64,000 bases of DNA from Heterodera schachtii (GCA_023374025.1 SIJG01000104.1:267485-331484); one strand, 5' to 3'. Counted from the stretch's first letter, positions 26,347 to 39,059 are shown. Program-made: numbers and translations. The notes: a model not told the origin generated them from the letters alone.

Positions 26347-26994
26347 ACCAAGGCAGTGTATATAATAGCGTTCACTTGAATTTGTATTATATAAATAAAA
26401 CTTTGTATTTCTTTATTCCTAAATTTTTTGTATTTGCATTATTATCATATCATTATGTATTTATAAAATATTTTTTCATTACTTTTTTGAATATTTTTCT
26501 CAGTTTTCTTTGTGTATTTGTAATAGAATTTTTGGTATATTTTTTTAAATCAATTTGCTATTATTTTTAATATTTATCTAAACTGGGCATTTTTATTTTA
26601 AATCAATTTGCTACTATTTTTAATATTTATCTAAACTGGGCATTTTTATTTTAAATCAATTTACTACTATTTTTGATATTTATCTAAACTGGGCTTTATT
26701 ATGAATATGTGTATGATTTTATTTTATTTTCCTGTTTTTGACTTTTCACTTTAAATTTCTATTAATTGTTTTTATTATTAGGTAAAGTCTGAAATGAAAA
26801 TTATTTGAATGTATTTGATGAATTGTGTGATTAATAATTAAATAAAATTACTTTTTATATTTAATAGAAATTATTATTTGTTTAATTTTTATTTTATCAA
26901 ATATGTACTAATTAATTATCATTTCTTTTCTTTAAATAATTGTAAAATACGTTTATTAAAATTTTTTTATCTCATTTTGCAACTTTTCTCACGA
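26347..26994 (+). repeat. 648-bp satellite unit with three inner subrepeats
   Basis: Three TCTAAACTGGGC motifs occur here (about 26577, 26628 and 26683), one more than in the standard long unit. The extra 50 bp equals one subrepeat. Confidence 0.9.
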
Positions 26995-27683
26995 GCCAAG
27001 GCAGTGTATATAATAGCGTTCACTTGAATTTGTATTATATAAATAAAACTTTGTATTTCTTTATTCCTAAATTTTTTTGTATTTGCTTTATTATTATTTA
27101 TAATTATGTATTTATAAAATATTTTTTCATTACTTTTTTGAATATTTTTCTCAGTTTTCTTTGTGTATTTGTAATAGAATTTTTGGTATATTTTTTTAAA
27201 ATCAATTTGCTACTATTTTTAATATTTTTCTCACGAGCCAAGGCAGTGTATATAATAGCGTTCACTTGAATTTGTATTATATAAATAAAACTTTGTATTT
27301 CTTTATTCCTAAATTTTTTTGTATTTGCATTATTATCATATCATTATGTATTTATAAAATATTTTTTCATTACTTTTTTGAATATTTTTCTCAGTTTTCT
27401 TTGTGTATTTGTACTAGAATTTTTGGTATATTTTTTTAAATCAATTTGCTACTATTTTTAATATTTATCTAAACTGGGCTTTTTTATTTTAAATCAATTT
27501 GCTACTATTTTTGATATTTATCTAAACTGGGCTTTATTATGAATATGTGTATGATTTTATTTTATTTTCCTGTTTTTGACTTTTCATTTTAAATTTCTAT
27601 TAATTGTTTTTATTATCATTAGGTAAAGTCTGAAATGAAAATTATTTGAATGTATTTGATGAATTTTGTTATTAAAAATTAAA

Positions 27684-28189
27684 TTTTTATATAATAAATT
27701 GTATTATTTTTAACATACAATAAGAATTTTAAAACTTTTATAGTATGCTGATTATGTTTATTTACGAATTTAATTTATTTCATTACTTCATAATTGCATG
27801 TTATGTATTAAGAATTGAGAAAATAATATGAGCTTTGAAGAATTGAAGAATTTAATTAAGTAAATTGCCTAAATCTTTATTTTTCAGTAAAAATTATAAA
27901 GTATTTTTTGAGAACAATATAAATTATATTTAGTCTCCTAATAGTCCTAATCTGATCTTTTTTGTCTACGTTAATAAGATTATATAAACGCTAAAATTTA
28001 GTATTTTTTTCATAAATTTCTTGTGAAAGTTTAACCTATAAAAATATTTTCGTTATTTATTAAAACTTTGATGATATTGAGTTAAGTAATATCAATTTTT
28101 TGTTTACTGTTAATGGTATATTAAATTTATATATTGAAATTTTTGAAATTTTCAACAAATTTTTTAATAATTCAATAAAAATTCCTGAA
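27684..28189. other. Gene-less A/T-rich stretch right of the array
   Basis: The array homology stops at the ATTAAAAATTAAA that ends near 27683. Beyond it I see nothing recognisable. Confidence 0.65.
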
Positions 28190-28430
28190 AACTTTCCGGC
28201 GGCGCTTATCGGCACTTGCGGCCACTAAAAAGTATTAGTTTATCTTAATAAATTAAAAGTTGGTGCTTTTTGGACAAAATGTGTTACAAATGTCACTTCA
28301 AATTTTTAAACTTTTTTGACCCATTTGTCCCCCCAAAATTTTGGCCAAAGAAAAATTGGTTTTTTGTTAAAAATCTTTGCTGATCACTACCCGATCGGGG
28401 TCCCCACCCCTGAAATTTTTTGGTACGATT
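28190..28430. mobile_element. GC island ending like a hAT terminus
   Basis: This island includes CCGGCGGCGCTTATCGGCAC and TTTGTCCCCCCAAAATTTTGG, and ends with GGGGTCCCCACCCCTG at about 28396-28411. Read on the minus strand that end starts CAGGGGTGGGGACC, which resembles hAT termini. I find no left terminus or 8-bp target duplication, so only one end may survive. All frames are interrupted. Confidence 0.35.
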
Positions 28431-28673
28431 AATAAATTGCTTTTTTTATAATATTTTTACATAATCTACACATGCTCTGGTGTTCATGCAATAGTTTTTT
28501 GCTGTTCATAGTTCTATAGTAATTCTTTAATACGTATCTTTTCTCATTACAATTTTAAATTAATTAAATTTTTCGGTTATTTTTATGTCCAATGTTCAGT
28601 TCCTTTGTTAGGTTTGGAAATAACGTGCTCTTTAACTCTTTTTGAGCTGTGATTTTTTGTTTATTTTATTTTC

Positions 28674-29245
28674 TAAGTTGTTTTCGAGTATTTTTAAATA
28701 ATTAAAAAAAACGGATTTGATTAATTTCATTAAAATATTATTATTGTTTTCTTTACTGTAATTAAAATGTTTCATTTTGGGTTTTTGAAATTTTATTTTG
28801 TTTTGCATTTTCTTACATTATTTGTGATAAAAACAATTGATAAACCAAAGAAACAATTAATTATAAATTGTGAAAACAGAAAAAAAGCACAATAATAAAA
28901 ATTTTAGTTCAAATGATATATTTTACGCTTATATTTTTACAAATAAAAAATTATCCTAAATTTTGAATTTGGCTATTTTTATTTTTCTGTTTTTTCATAA
29001 CTTACTTATAAATAATATTTCTGCTAGCAAAATAAGATAAATGATTACAAATTTTAATGATTTATTAAATAGTTTATTTAAATATTTTTTAATTGTAATC
29101 AAATACAATATTTATTTTGACTTTAATTTGCAGATAATTAAATTCTCTCTAGATATTTGAATTTGCTCAAATAAATTTTTTTAAAATAGAATGATGCTAG
29201 GAAAAATAATATATTTATTTTTAATTATTTAAAATTTTATTTGTT
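28674..29245 (+). repeat. Diverged mosaic repeat, partner about 56547-56830
   Basis: Three blocks align with the 56.5-56.8 kb region. 28674-28740 matches 56698-56762 (AAGTTGTTTT... GATT-AATTTCATTAAAAT). 29072-29165 matches 56547-56640 (TTTAATTGTAAT-AAAT... AATTTGC). 29190-29245 matches 56760-56830 (AAAATAGAAT... AATTATTTAAAAT). The block order differs between the two places, so the pair is rearranged as well as diverged. Confidence 0.5.
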
Positions 29246-29424
29246 GTATTTTATTTTTGTATTTTTTATTTTTGAGTTTTAGTCCTCTTATAATGGACGG
29301 ACAGCCAAAACAAAGTTATTTTGGTTTATGGAAAATTTGTCAGTGAAATATAATATATTCGGTAGTAGATTTTTTTTATTTATTTTTTTGTCTTGTTTTT
29401 TTCATTCGATCTGTCGTGCTAATT

Positions 29425-29685
29425 TGCTTTTATTTTGAATAATTTTGTATTATTTTATTTTTGTTTTATTTTTTAAATAAATTGATTCTTCGTTTTACAA
29501 TTTCTTTACAATTTAACATTTATTTTATTGAATATCTATTTTAATTTTAAATGTCGTCATTAAATTAAAACAATAAACAAATTTGTCAATCTATTTTATT
29601 AATTAAATTTTACTATATATTTCATTTTTTAGAAATCTGTATAATTTAATTGTATTCGCTTAATTAATATGGCATATACATATTC
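29425..29685 (+). repeat. Direct repeat copy 1 (261 bp), partner 30414-30683
   Basis: The copy runs from TGCTTTTATTTTGAATAATT to CATATACATATTC and matches 30414-30683 with few substitutions and short indels, with about 730 bp between copies. There are no terminal inverted repeats or coding potential. It is younger than most dispersed pairs here. Confidence 0.92.
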
Positions 29686-30413
29686 TTTTTGAAAAAAAAA
29701 ATTTAAAAAATTTTTGTTCTTTCTTGAAAAAAAGATGAAACTTAATTCTTTTGTAATTAAATTTCTGAATAAATTGTTTACATCGATTTAATTTATTTTC
29801 ATTGAAAAAAGTACTGTTTTTTCAAAGTTTCGCCATTCTTTTACCATTTTTTGACCCTATTTACGCCTTAAATTGGAATTTATTGCCCCTAGGCCAAAGA
29901 TATCAAGCAATTTTTCTTATTTTTTAATTGTTGACTTTTTATTCATATTCCTTTTTCTTTTAATTTTAATTTTAGAATAGGTACATTTATAATTTCAATT
30001 TATATTGTTTTATTTTACAAATAATTTTGGTTGTTTACATTTATATTAAAATTGTTCTTAAATTATAAATTATAATAATTATTTTTTCTTGTGATGTGAC
30101 ATTCACATGCTTTTTGAAAAAGCCGAGTTTTAATTGCTAAAACTATTTTAATTTTCCGCCCGTGTTTTTTTTTGATATAGTAATATTTCCAATATACTTT
30201 CTATTTCTGCATTACTAACTAATTAATTTATATAATAGCCAAATAAGTTTGATTAATTATTTAACAACTTTTTAGTTGTTTTCAAAGAAGAACTTTACAG
30301 CACGTAGTCGGAAATGGCAACTTTTAAGCAAATTTTATTATATAAATTTTTAAAAAAATATTTATATAAATATCTTAAACATTTATTTAAGGAATTTATT
30401 ATTAAAGAAAAAA

Positions 30414-30683
30414 TGCTTTTATTTTGAATAATTTTTTGTATTTTTTGTATTATTTTATTTTATTTTTTAAATAAATTGATTCTTCGTTTTACAATTTCTT
30501 TACAATTTAACATTTATTTTATTGAATATCTATTTTAATTTTAAATGTCGTCATTAAATTAAAACAATCAACAAATTTGTCAATTTATTTTATTAATTAA
30601 ATTTTAGTATAATATTTCATTTTTTAGAAATCTGTATAATTTAATAGTATTCGTCGCTTAATTAATATAGCATATACATATTC
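30414..30683 (+). repeat. Direct repeat copy 2 (270 bp), partner 29425-29685
   Basis: The same sequence as at 29425, with small changes such as a TTTTTTGTATT insertion near its start and an added GTC before GCTTAATTAATAT. Same orientation. Confidence 0.92.
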
Positions 30684-33600
30684 TAATGAAGGAAATCTTC
30701 TCTAGAAATACACTAATTAATAATTATTATGCGCAAGATATTTTTAACATTTCAATTTTCATAATAATGTAAAAAGGGACTTAATTTATTTCAATTTTGA
30801 TTTAAAAATTTGTATATTCCATTTTAATTTAGACAAATTAATTTTTTCTTTTAGTTTATAATTATTTTTAGATTTTAAACATGCTTTGATGCCCCATATA
30901 GCTTATATGTTTTATTCTGTTATCAATAATAAATTTAATCTCATTATCATCATTGACCATTGTTTTTGACTAATCATTTTCAGTGTTTTCTTAATAATAA
31001 TAAATAGTTAATTCATTTCTTTCACTTAATATACTTTCATTTAGTTTCAGTTTTAATTTTATTCTTTGAAATCAGCTTTTTTTTATAAATATATGAATAA
31101 ATTATTTTATAGTTGATGATTTGGTTCTTTTGTAAATTAATGGTTATTTAAATATGGTGGGTGTGTTGGCACAACTGAATTAAAATTAAATTACATTTTA
31201 ATCATATTAAGTGAATATTATTTTTTGTCATTTAAATATTTAAATCATCTTTTTTTAATAAATGAATATTAAGTTAAAATTTTGTTTCATTTAATGGCCC
31301 TAATAAATCTTCTTGAACAAGTGATCGTTAAATTTGATGATCTGTTGTTCAATTTAATTAATATAAAGTTAATTTTTTGAGTATATTCAATTATAATTTT
31401 ACATTAATATAAATATATGTAAATGAATTGGTTTTGTTAATTAGTATTTTGTTTGCTTGCTTTTGGTAAAATTTATAAGTATAATTTTGTTTTTGTCTTT
31501 TTATAATTAGTGATTTATATGGTGCTGGGACGTTAGTCAAAAACCATCAAAATGGGCGTTAGTCAAAAAACCATCAAATCAGACAATTGATTTTTCTCAT
31601 GTCTTTTATCGATTAATTTTATAAATCAATTAAATAATAAATTTAACTAATTAGCAAACAAGGTTTTTTTTCAATATTATGGGGTGCCAGATCACTATAA
31701 AGTAGTGTTCTGATCAACTTGGAGTAAAAGACTTTTTTGATCAGCATAAAAAGTTGGCACAGCAAAATTTTTTTAGAATTTTTGCATATGAAATTTAATT
31801 TTCTTCGGTATAAAATTTTTATTTTAATCTATTAATTAGATTTGCTGACCATAATTATAATTTTTTTTTGAATTAAATTGTTTCGAAATCTTTTTTGAAT
31901 TATTATTTTTATTAATGATTTCTTTGAGTCATCATTTCGTAATATACAAAAATGAATGAATATTATTATTATATGAGAAAAACTAATAAAGAATTTACTT
32001 GTATCATTATATATATTAAAAAAATATTCATAAAAAAATAATAATTATTAGTTGATTTGCCATTCTCTAGTGGCGACTCGCTATAAATTAGCAAATAAGT
32101 TCATTTAATATTGAATAAACGAAGAATTAGAAATGTTATTTATGCTAGGAATATAAATAACTTTATGTTTTAGTTAATGCCTATTTATTTAATAATTTTT
32201 AAGATTTGCAAATAAAATAAATTCTTTTCATCATAATAAGTTTTTATCTCATATCATTTACCATTGTCTTTTTTTATATTTATTTTTAAATTATTTATTA
32301 TTCTTTATTCTAAATTACGCATTCATTTTCATTTCCGAATTTCGGTCCGTATGAATGAAAATAATGTTTATGTAATCAAATAAATTAATTAGTAGATGAT
32401 TCTAATTTTTATAAAATTTGAAAAATATTTTACTATAAATAATTTATTTATTAATTTTCTTTAGTTTCTGTGTTTGATTTTAAATTATTAAATAAATTAT
32501 ACAATAAGTATAAGGCAAGTTTTTTTTTTAAATAAATTATGAATTAAACTTTTAATTTACCGATTTTTTTAATTCTTATTTAGTGTATATGATAATCTAT
32601 AAATATAAATAAATTGTATTCTTTACTATAATTATTTAAAGCTATTTCATTTATATAAATTATTATAATAATGAAATTTTATGTTATGTATATTTAATTA
32701 TTATATCGCATAAATTATTCTGAGATCATCCATAACATTGTCAAAAAGATTTGGTCTAAAACCAAATAAATGTATTTAAATATGTATATTAAATCGTTTT
32801 TTAAGTTTAAAAAAGTCAAATGAATTGGACAAATAATTAAAGATGCAGATGAATTATTTTATAAATTAAAACATTAAATTTTTTTAAATAAAATTATGCT
32901 TTTTGAAAATCGGAATTGGTCAAAATTATATAAGAAAATGACTTTGAACAACAATTAATGTAATTATTCTATTCATTAAACTATATATTTATTATTAATA
33001 TAAATTATATTGAAGTTTTTTAATTATTTAAAATTTTTAAATATGAATATAATTTTTGTTCACTATTTTTTCATTTTTCCTGTGAATTAAATTATTTTTT
33101 TTGGCCGTTCTTATGCTTTTTTGGATATATTCAAGGGATTTTTTGTTCACCCAACTTATAAGCAACCTAATTATGAAAAAGTTTTTTTTAAATTTTTTTT
33201 CTTTTGTTAAAAATTATAATATTTATAAAATTTTTATTTTAATAAATAAATAGCTGTTCATAATAATTCTAATATTAAAAGATTTCAGGGATTTATTTTG
33301 GAATTTCATATTATATCAAAATTTAATAACGATTTATTATTATTTTAGAAATGTTCTTAGATTATAAAGTCTTTATTTATATTTTTCTTGTTTTATTACA
33401 CCAAATTGTTGTCTTCCGTCGCCAAAATACATAATTTTAATTGAATAAATTCTATTTGTTTGATTTCTTGTTTTGGAAATTTCTTTTGAATGAAAATTAT
33501 TTTAATTATTATTTAATTTAATAACTTAAATAAAAATCAATCTCTTAAAATAACATCTGAATAACAATTTTTTCAACTTTTGATTAACCAATTTTCCTGA

Positions 33601-33864
33601 TTTTTTTATTTCTTTTTGGAGCATAATTCCATGGCTAGCTTGGTGCTGTAGAAGTGTTTTAAAAAAAAAGGTTTTCATTATTTTGAAGCAAAAAGTAATC
33701 ATTTTAGTTATTAATGGTACAATTAATAAATTAATTATAATGCATTCTGTTTTATTCGCGATTCATTAATTTTGCAAAAAATGGACTTTGAAGTATCATA
33801 TGTATTTTTGAATAATTTTCTATTTTTTAAATAAAATTAACAATTTTTATTTGTAAATAATAAA
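30684..33864. other. Gene-less A/T-rich stretch with minor repeats
   Basis: No gene is visible. It contains a two-copy 22-bp tandem CGTTAGTCAAAAA-CCATCAAA at 31531-31578. It also has a small palindrome CACTATAAAGTAGTG at 31693-31707 within a segment bracketed by GTGCCA (31685) and TGGCAC (about 31755). A 40-bp word at 32092-32130 (GCAAATAAGTTCATTT-AATATT) recurs at 35780-35822. Confidence 0.55.
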
Positions 33865-34960
33865 TTTGAATGATGTTTATCCCACATATTTATTTTTAAA
33901 GATTAAATTAATTTCTTTCATAGAATGATTTTTAAGAAAGAATAATAATACTCAATTAATTAAATTTTTATTTTTTTATTAATTAAACACTTTAAAGTAA
34001 TTCTTGACTCATCGAGAGCCCTTCGGATGCTCTATTAGCATGAAAAATTTCAAAAAATTTCCTTAAGTTTAAAAAAAGTTATAGCCAAAAACTTGCGCTC
34101 GTACGAAAACGACCCCGACCCAGAATGGGTAGGGTGTTGAGAGAAAAATAATTGTTTGGGGACTGATAAAGTAAAAAAATATAAGGGATGGAAAAAGAGA
34201 AATGGAAATTAGGAAAATATTTAGTAAATATTGATCATATGGCCCAGAGCCGAAAATGGTCGAAATATATAACAATCGGTAGCTTTCGGTCTGTATTGGA
34301 AGAATCCGAAAGAATTTTTTTGCGGCAACCAATCCCTGAAGAGTTACATACCCGGGACTGAAATGACCAGATGCCTTTGGAACTGAATCGTCCAACACAT
34401 AAAAACTCATAAAAGGTTTACGAAATATATACCAATCGATACCTCTTAGTATATAAAGCACAGATTCGAAGATTCAGATTTCTCTATTAATAGAAATATT
34501 ACGTCAAAATGAGAGATCTTTTTTCTCTGCACTTTCTGTTTATTGGTTCATCTTTCGTTTTTTGACTCGTTGTGTTACCACTTAAACAATTTTTATAGAA
34601 TTTGTATTTTGTTAATGTTATTTATTTAAAAGTGTTATTGTTATTTTAAAATTTATATTGGCTTTAAATTATGTATAAAATATTTTTTATAAACTGAAAT
34701 AACTTAATTTAATTCATTATGATAAATAAATATATATTGCATTAATTTTTTTATTTCAATAATAAATCTCTTGCTCAGGCGTCTGAAAATCTCTTATAAA
34801 TCATTGAATCCCTTTTATTTTTAAATATATTTTTTATATTTATTCACATGACGGACGGGCAATTTGGTTTTTTTTTTTTTTGATTTTCCTTTCGTCGTTA
34901 TATACCTCATTATGCAAAATAAAATATTTATTACCTTTCTTTTGCTTATTTTTTTATTAA
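33865..34960 (+). repeat. Old segmental duplicate, partner 49585-50180
   Basis: Blocks align in the same order and orientation with 49585-50180. They are TATCC-CACATATTTGTTTTTAAAG-like at 33878, GAATTTGTATTTT...TTGCATTAATT at about 34600-34750, and the TATTCACATGACG-GGGC... CCTTTCGTCGTTATAT...CTCATTATGCAAAATAAAA block at 34840-34925. The copy here is about 500 bp longer, and the excess is the compositionally distinct island 34007-34500. Neither copy has a gene. Confidence 0.7.
34007..34500. other. Compositionally distinct island inside a paralogous segment
   Basis: G+C is clearly higher than in the flanks. Two imperfect direct repeats of GAAATATATA-CAATCG lie at about 34260 and 34420. A GTG-initiated 130-codon frame runs on the minus strand from 34461 to 34069. 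Its middle section (about residues 25-75) is less biased than most frames here, but I recognise no domain, and the rest is low-complexity hydrophobic. The partner segment at 49.7-49.9 kb lacks most of this DNA, so an insertion is likely. I see no convincing terminal repeats. Confidence 0.45.
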
Positions 34961-36164
34961 TTCCTTTTGGAAATTATAAGTAATTTGATTTTTTTTTAAT
35001 GATTATTAAGGCAGCACTTTCATTTTCCATTTCTTAAAAGATTTTTTAATATTTATAATTAAACATTTATTTATTTAATAATATATGTTTTAATTTTATG
35101 ACTTCCACAAATCCAATCTGATAAAATTGTAGAATTATTTTTTAATATTTGTTTAAAAATAATAATTCACTGCTGATAATATTTTTTGGTAGGAAAAACT
35201 TAGTTAATTTATTTATAACTGATAGATTTATTAGTTTTAATTGTTTTTTTCCATAAATTATTTTTTTATAGGCAAAACAAAATTTTAAATTGATTTTTTT
35301 ATTAATTTGCAGAATTTCTTTTCTATGGATTTTTATGACAATAAATAACCCTTACAATAATGCATAATTGGTTTTTTTCCTATTATAAAGTCTCTGAATT
35401 AAAATTCATTAAAAATATAACAATTCACTACTCATATTTTTAAAATAAAGAAACTTTGAAAATGAATAAATATGTTTAATAAATTGATTGTTTCTTGAGA
35501 AATATTATTTTTTTAATTTAAAGAATTAATATATTTTACCATTAAGATTTCATCATTGATCACTTTTGATAATATTTAATTTATAGCAAATTTATCTTCA
35601 AATTTTTGAAAGAATAAATCTTGTGGATAAAATTCTAAATAATAATCAATTTCCATTTTATTTATTTTTTATTATCATATTTCATGGCTAATGCAGTAGC
35701 ATTTTGAATTTCATTTATTATTATTTTAATTAACTCGCAGCAGGCCACGTTTCTTAACGTCTCTTTGGAACCCGTTATATTTGCAAATAAGTTCATTTTA
35801 ATATTAAATAAACAAAAAATTTAACAAATTTTTTAATTCTATAATTAATTTATTTGTGTTAAAAAGGTATAATTTTCCTTTTTTAATTTATTTTTTTTGC
35901 TTATTTTTTTAATTCTTTTCTTCAATTTACTTTTTTAATTTTGTGGAAGTTTTTAATTTATTTAAAAATATTATTTTTAAATTTTTATCAATAAAGTTAA
36001 TATACAAACCAAAAAAAAATAGTTGCTTTTGCTCATTTTTCACTTTTATAAGCAGTTAAATATTTTTTTTTCTTTTTTAACCTAATTAGTTTATCGCATC
36101 GTACAAGGTAATATGTAAGTTTTTTGGATGAATTTGAATTTTAAATTTTGCCATTTTTGCATTT
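34961..36164. other. Gene-less A/T-rich stretch
   Basis: No gene is seen. A small G+C patch at 35735-35775 (CTCGCAGCAGGCCACG) precedes the short repeat shared with 32092-32130. Nothing else is recognised. Confidence 0.6.
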
Positions 36165-36240
36165 TCAAAAAGCTGGCGCCTCTTGGAATCGCTGTCACCC
36201 GCCATATGTATAATGAATGGGCTAAATGCCGAAACGTCAA
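36165..36240 (+). other. Short coding-like GC island
   Basis: About 75 bp with near-balanced composition. One forward frame reads KLAPLGIAVTRHMYNEWAK and stays open, and another forward frame is open too. No start, splice sites or family match are evident. It may be a relic of a coding exon or of a transposon. Confidence 0.2.
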
Positions 36241-38199
36241 ATTAATTTTTTATTATTTTTTTTGTTTATTAATTTGTTTTTTTAATTAAAAATTTTCAAA
36301 TTTTTTCCTTATAGCATATTTTTCAGGCATCACAATATATTTTTTTATCAGAACCATAAACTTTTTTGCAGTTATTCGTCTGTTTTTTAATTCGGAAGGA
36401 AAACATTTGAAATAAATATTTTTATAATATTCGCATGTAATATAAACACACAGAAAATAGTTATTATGGTTCCAATTTTCTCCTTTTTCTTTATTTATAT
36501 TTTAGCTATTTTATTCCATAAAATGTATATTTATTCTTTTATATTTTTTTCTGTAAAAGTGTTTTTCCATTAAAGAATATATTAAACAATAAATTTTTAA
36601 AATTTATATTCCTAATTCAAACAAAGAATATTTAGCTAATAATTTAACAGATATATTTATTATTCTAGATAATAGTTAAAATTGAAATTTAATATAAATA
36701 AATTTTATAACTTTAATTTTTTTCTGAGTTCACGAACCCTCTTTCGCATTAATTTAAAATGTTAAATGTTTCACTAACTATTATTATTTGATTAAAAATT
36801 ATTTATTTTTTAATATTTAATTGTTACAATTAATAAAATAATCATATAATAGATTTTGAATAATTCTTTATAACATAACTCATGTTGTGTTAATCCAATC
36901 ATCAAATGGACGAATAACAACGATTTTGTAAGATAGTCGATAACTGCGTAATGATAATTAAGTAATATTCTTTGTATGATTATGGATTAATGTTATTTAA
37001 ACTTTTGCTCTTTTTTAATCTATATTATTAAAAATATATATTATCCGTTATTGTTTTTAATTATTATATTTTCGTTATTTTCAATTTTATACATAAATTA
37101 GATATTTATTTAATGTTTAATGAATAGACTTATTTATTTTTAGGTCATAATCACCACAAAAAATAATAATTTTTTATAGTCTTTTAATTTGTTTGAAATA
37201 ATTGTTATTTCGTTAATTACTGGAAATAATTGTTTTTATAAAGTTTTTATGGTATTTATTATACATGAAAAAGTGACACTGAATCAAATAAGAATGTATT
37301 CTCACCCACTTGTTAATGAAAGCTCCTGTCAGTGGCATTTTTGACAAATTGTAATGTAGACCAAAAAATGTGCGTAAAATGCCATTTTCCTATTGAGTGA
37401 CAAATGATTAAATAATTGATTTTATAAAAATATTTTGATTAAGAACTGAAGAGACATTTCAAGATTTTTTTAAATTCATTTCTTTATTTTTTACTTTGAA
37501 TTTTGTATATCTATTCTATTTTGATAATTTTTTATTTTAATCAATTCTTGCATTTTACACTCCTTAGGCTCTTTTTTGGAGAGCTCATTTGAATACATTG
37601 GTTTTTAATGTAATTAGAATCTTTTAATTTATTATAATAATTTAAATAAGCATTATTTTTTATTTTACCAAATTTGCGTGAGTTTATTCTTACTGAATCT
37701 CATGTTTTTTTATAGTATCCATTTTAAGAATAATTTTTTTTAAATAAATCAAATATTAAATATCTTTTTATTATGTTTAAGTCAAAATAAAAATTTTTGT
37801 TATATTTTTCAAAGTTTTTTCGGTTTTTTATATACCAGTTCATTTTCATTTATTTTACTTTAAATATCCATTTAGAATTTTTTTGATATTTAAAACAATT
37901 AAAATTGTTTTCTTTTGAAATTGTGTGTCTAATTTTTGCATTTTATCATTGCTGCAGCTGTGTCTTTTTTCCTTTTTTCTTTTACATTAATTTGTATTGC
38001 GAAAAAATTTTTTTTCTTGGAATGTGCAACTTTTTTAAATTAAATAGGTTATTTTTTATTAAATGTCATTTCCTCTTCTTTTGCGTAATTTTCAATATTA
38101 TAAATGTATTTTAATTTGTCGCTTTTTTAGTTTAAGATAGTTTTGATTTTTTTTAAATATTAAGTAAAAGAAATTAATTATAAATATATAGGATTTGTT
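36241..38199. other. Gene-less A/T-rich stretch
   Basis: No gene is seen. A modest inverted pair GGCATTTT/AAAATGCC occurs at 37337-37385 inside a slightly G+C-richer patch (37270-37400). The open frame near 37905-38114 is a T-rich artefact. Confidence 0.6.
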
Positions 38200-38365
38200 T
38201 CTAAAATTAACATATTAAATAAATAAACCAAAAAACAAAATAATTACAATTAGTATTTAAAAATTTAAAATTAATAAACGCATTAATAATCCTATTTAAT
38301 AAATTCAAAATGAAATAAAAAGTTTTTGTTCAAGGAATTATTAATTAAATAATTAAATTATACAA
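38200..38365 (+). repeat. Diverged dispersed repeat, partner 48849-49014
   Basis: Shared order with 48849-49014: CTAA-A--ACATATTA-ATAAATAAAC, ATTACAATTA, GCATTAAT, AATA-ATTCAAATGAAATAAAA, and GGTCAA-GGAATTAT-AATAAAT. Same orientation, many substitutions, no coding capacity. Confidence 0.65.
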
Positions 38366-38984
38366 TTGATTATTAAAGAATTCAAAAGCCTAAAAGGGAA
38401 TTTTAATTTAATAAATGTATTAATTTAAGTTAATAACCTTAAGTTTAAGTGAACTTTTAAAAATTGAATGTTTTGCATAATTAATTTTAATAAAATATTT
38501 AATTATAAGGGCGAATGATTTGATCAGCATTAATAAGCAGCTTTTATTTCTTTAATTTGATTTGACATTGTTTTTTAATTTTCTATTTTACATCACTTTT
38601 CATTTTCTCATTAATCATTACAGGTGGTTTGCTTTTTAATTGGTTTTTGGGAAGTTTGCCTTCCCTAATATAATGTACTAGTTGAACATATGTTTGTTTT
38701 CAAAAATTAGCTAATTACTATTTTATCATATAAAATTAATTAAATGGCAAAAGAAATATCAAAAATATTTTCATTTACTAAATTTAAATTGTTTTAGATG
38801 TGATTTGTTGTAATGATTATTTTTTCAAATTAAATTATAATGTCTTTTGTAGCATTTTATAATTTATTAAACGTTTATATAGTAATAAATTTGTCATTAA
38901 AAAACATCTATTTTTTTCTTTATAGTAACTAGGCCGGATGCCATGTAAATGTTCCCAGTTGGCTGGTGTTTGAATTTTTTGATT

Positions 38985-38996
38985 CTATGTACATAG
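38985..38996. other. 12-bp perfect palindrome
   Basis: CTATGTACATAG lies in a small G+C-richer patch (38930-39000) that also holds AGGCCGGATGCC. Its function is unknown. Confidence 0.4.
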
Positions 38997-39059
38997 CAGG
39001 TAAAATCAATAATTTATATTTTTGTTTCTTCTATATTAATATATCACATTGTTTTTTAT

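Larger units (their letters stand above)
14291..27683 (+). repeat. Satellite array, 25 boxes of a 547/598-bp unit
   Basis: A head-to-tail array of about 13.4 kb. The marker box CCAAGGCAGTG begins (as GCC or ACC) at 14461, 15005, 15555, 16155, 16705, 17252, 17850, 18447, 19046, 19645, 20245, 20844, 21442, 22038, 22336, 22933, 23175, 23713, 23955, 24553, 25151, 25748, 26347, 26995 and 27237. Spacing is mostly about 598 bp, with 544-550 bp in some left-hand units, one of 648 bp, and truncated units of 298 and 242 bp. Units are nearly identical over their full length. Each contains an open frame of about 65 codons, but it begins at TTG, has no ATG and encodes a low-complexity hydrophobic string, so I treat it as non-coding. 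Variant blocks are shared by neighbouring units, which indicates local unequal exchange or amplification. Confidence 0.98.

Noticed and set aside
15584..27269. Repeated 65-86-codon hydrophobic frames in the satellite units
   Set aside because: They begin at TTG with no ATG, are low-complexity translations of A/T-rich repeat, and are conserved only because the repeat itself is homogenised.
14291..27683. CRISPR-like array
   Set aside because: The repeat period is over 500 bp with no unique spacers, and all sequence between boxes is itself repeated.
34069..34461. 130-codon minus-strand frame as a gene
   Set aside because: It starts at GTG, ends in a low-complexity hydrophobic tail, matches no family I know and lies in a probable insertion.
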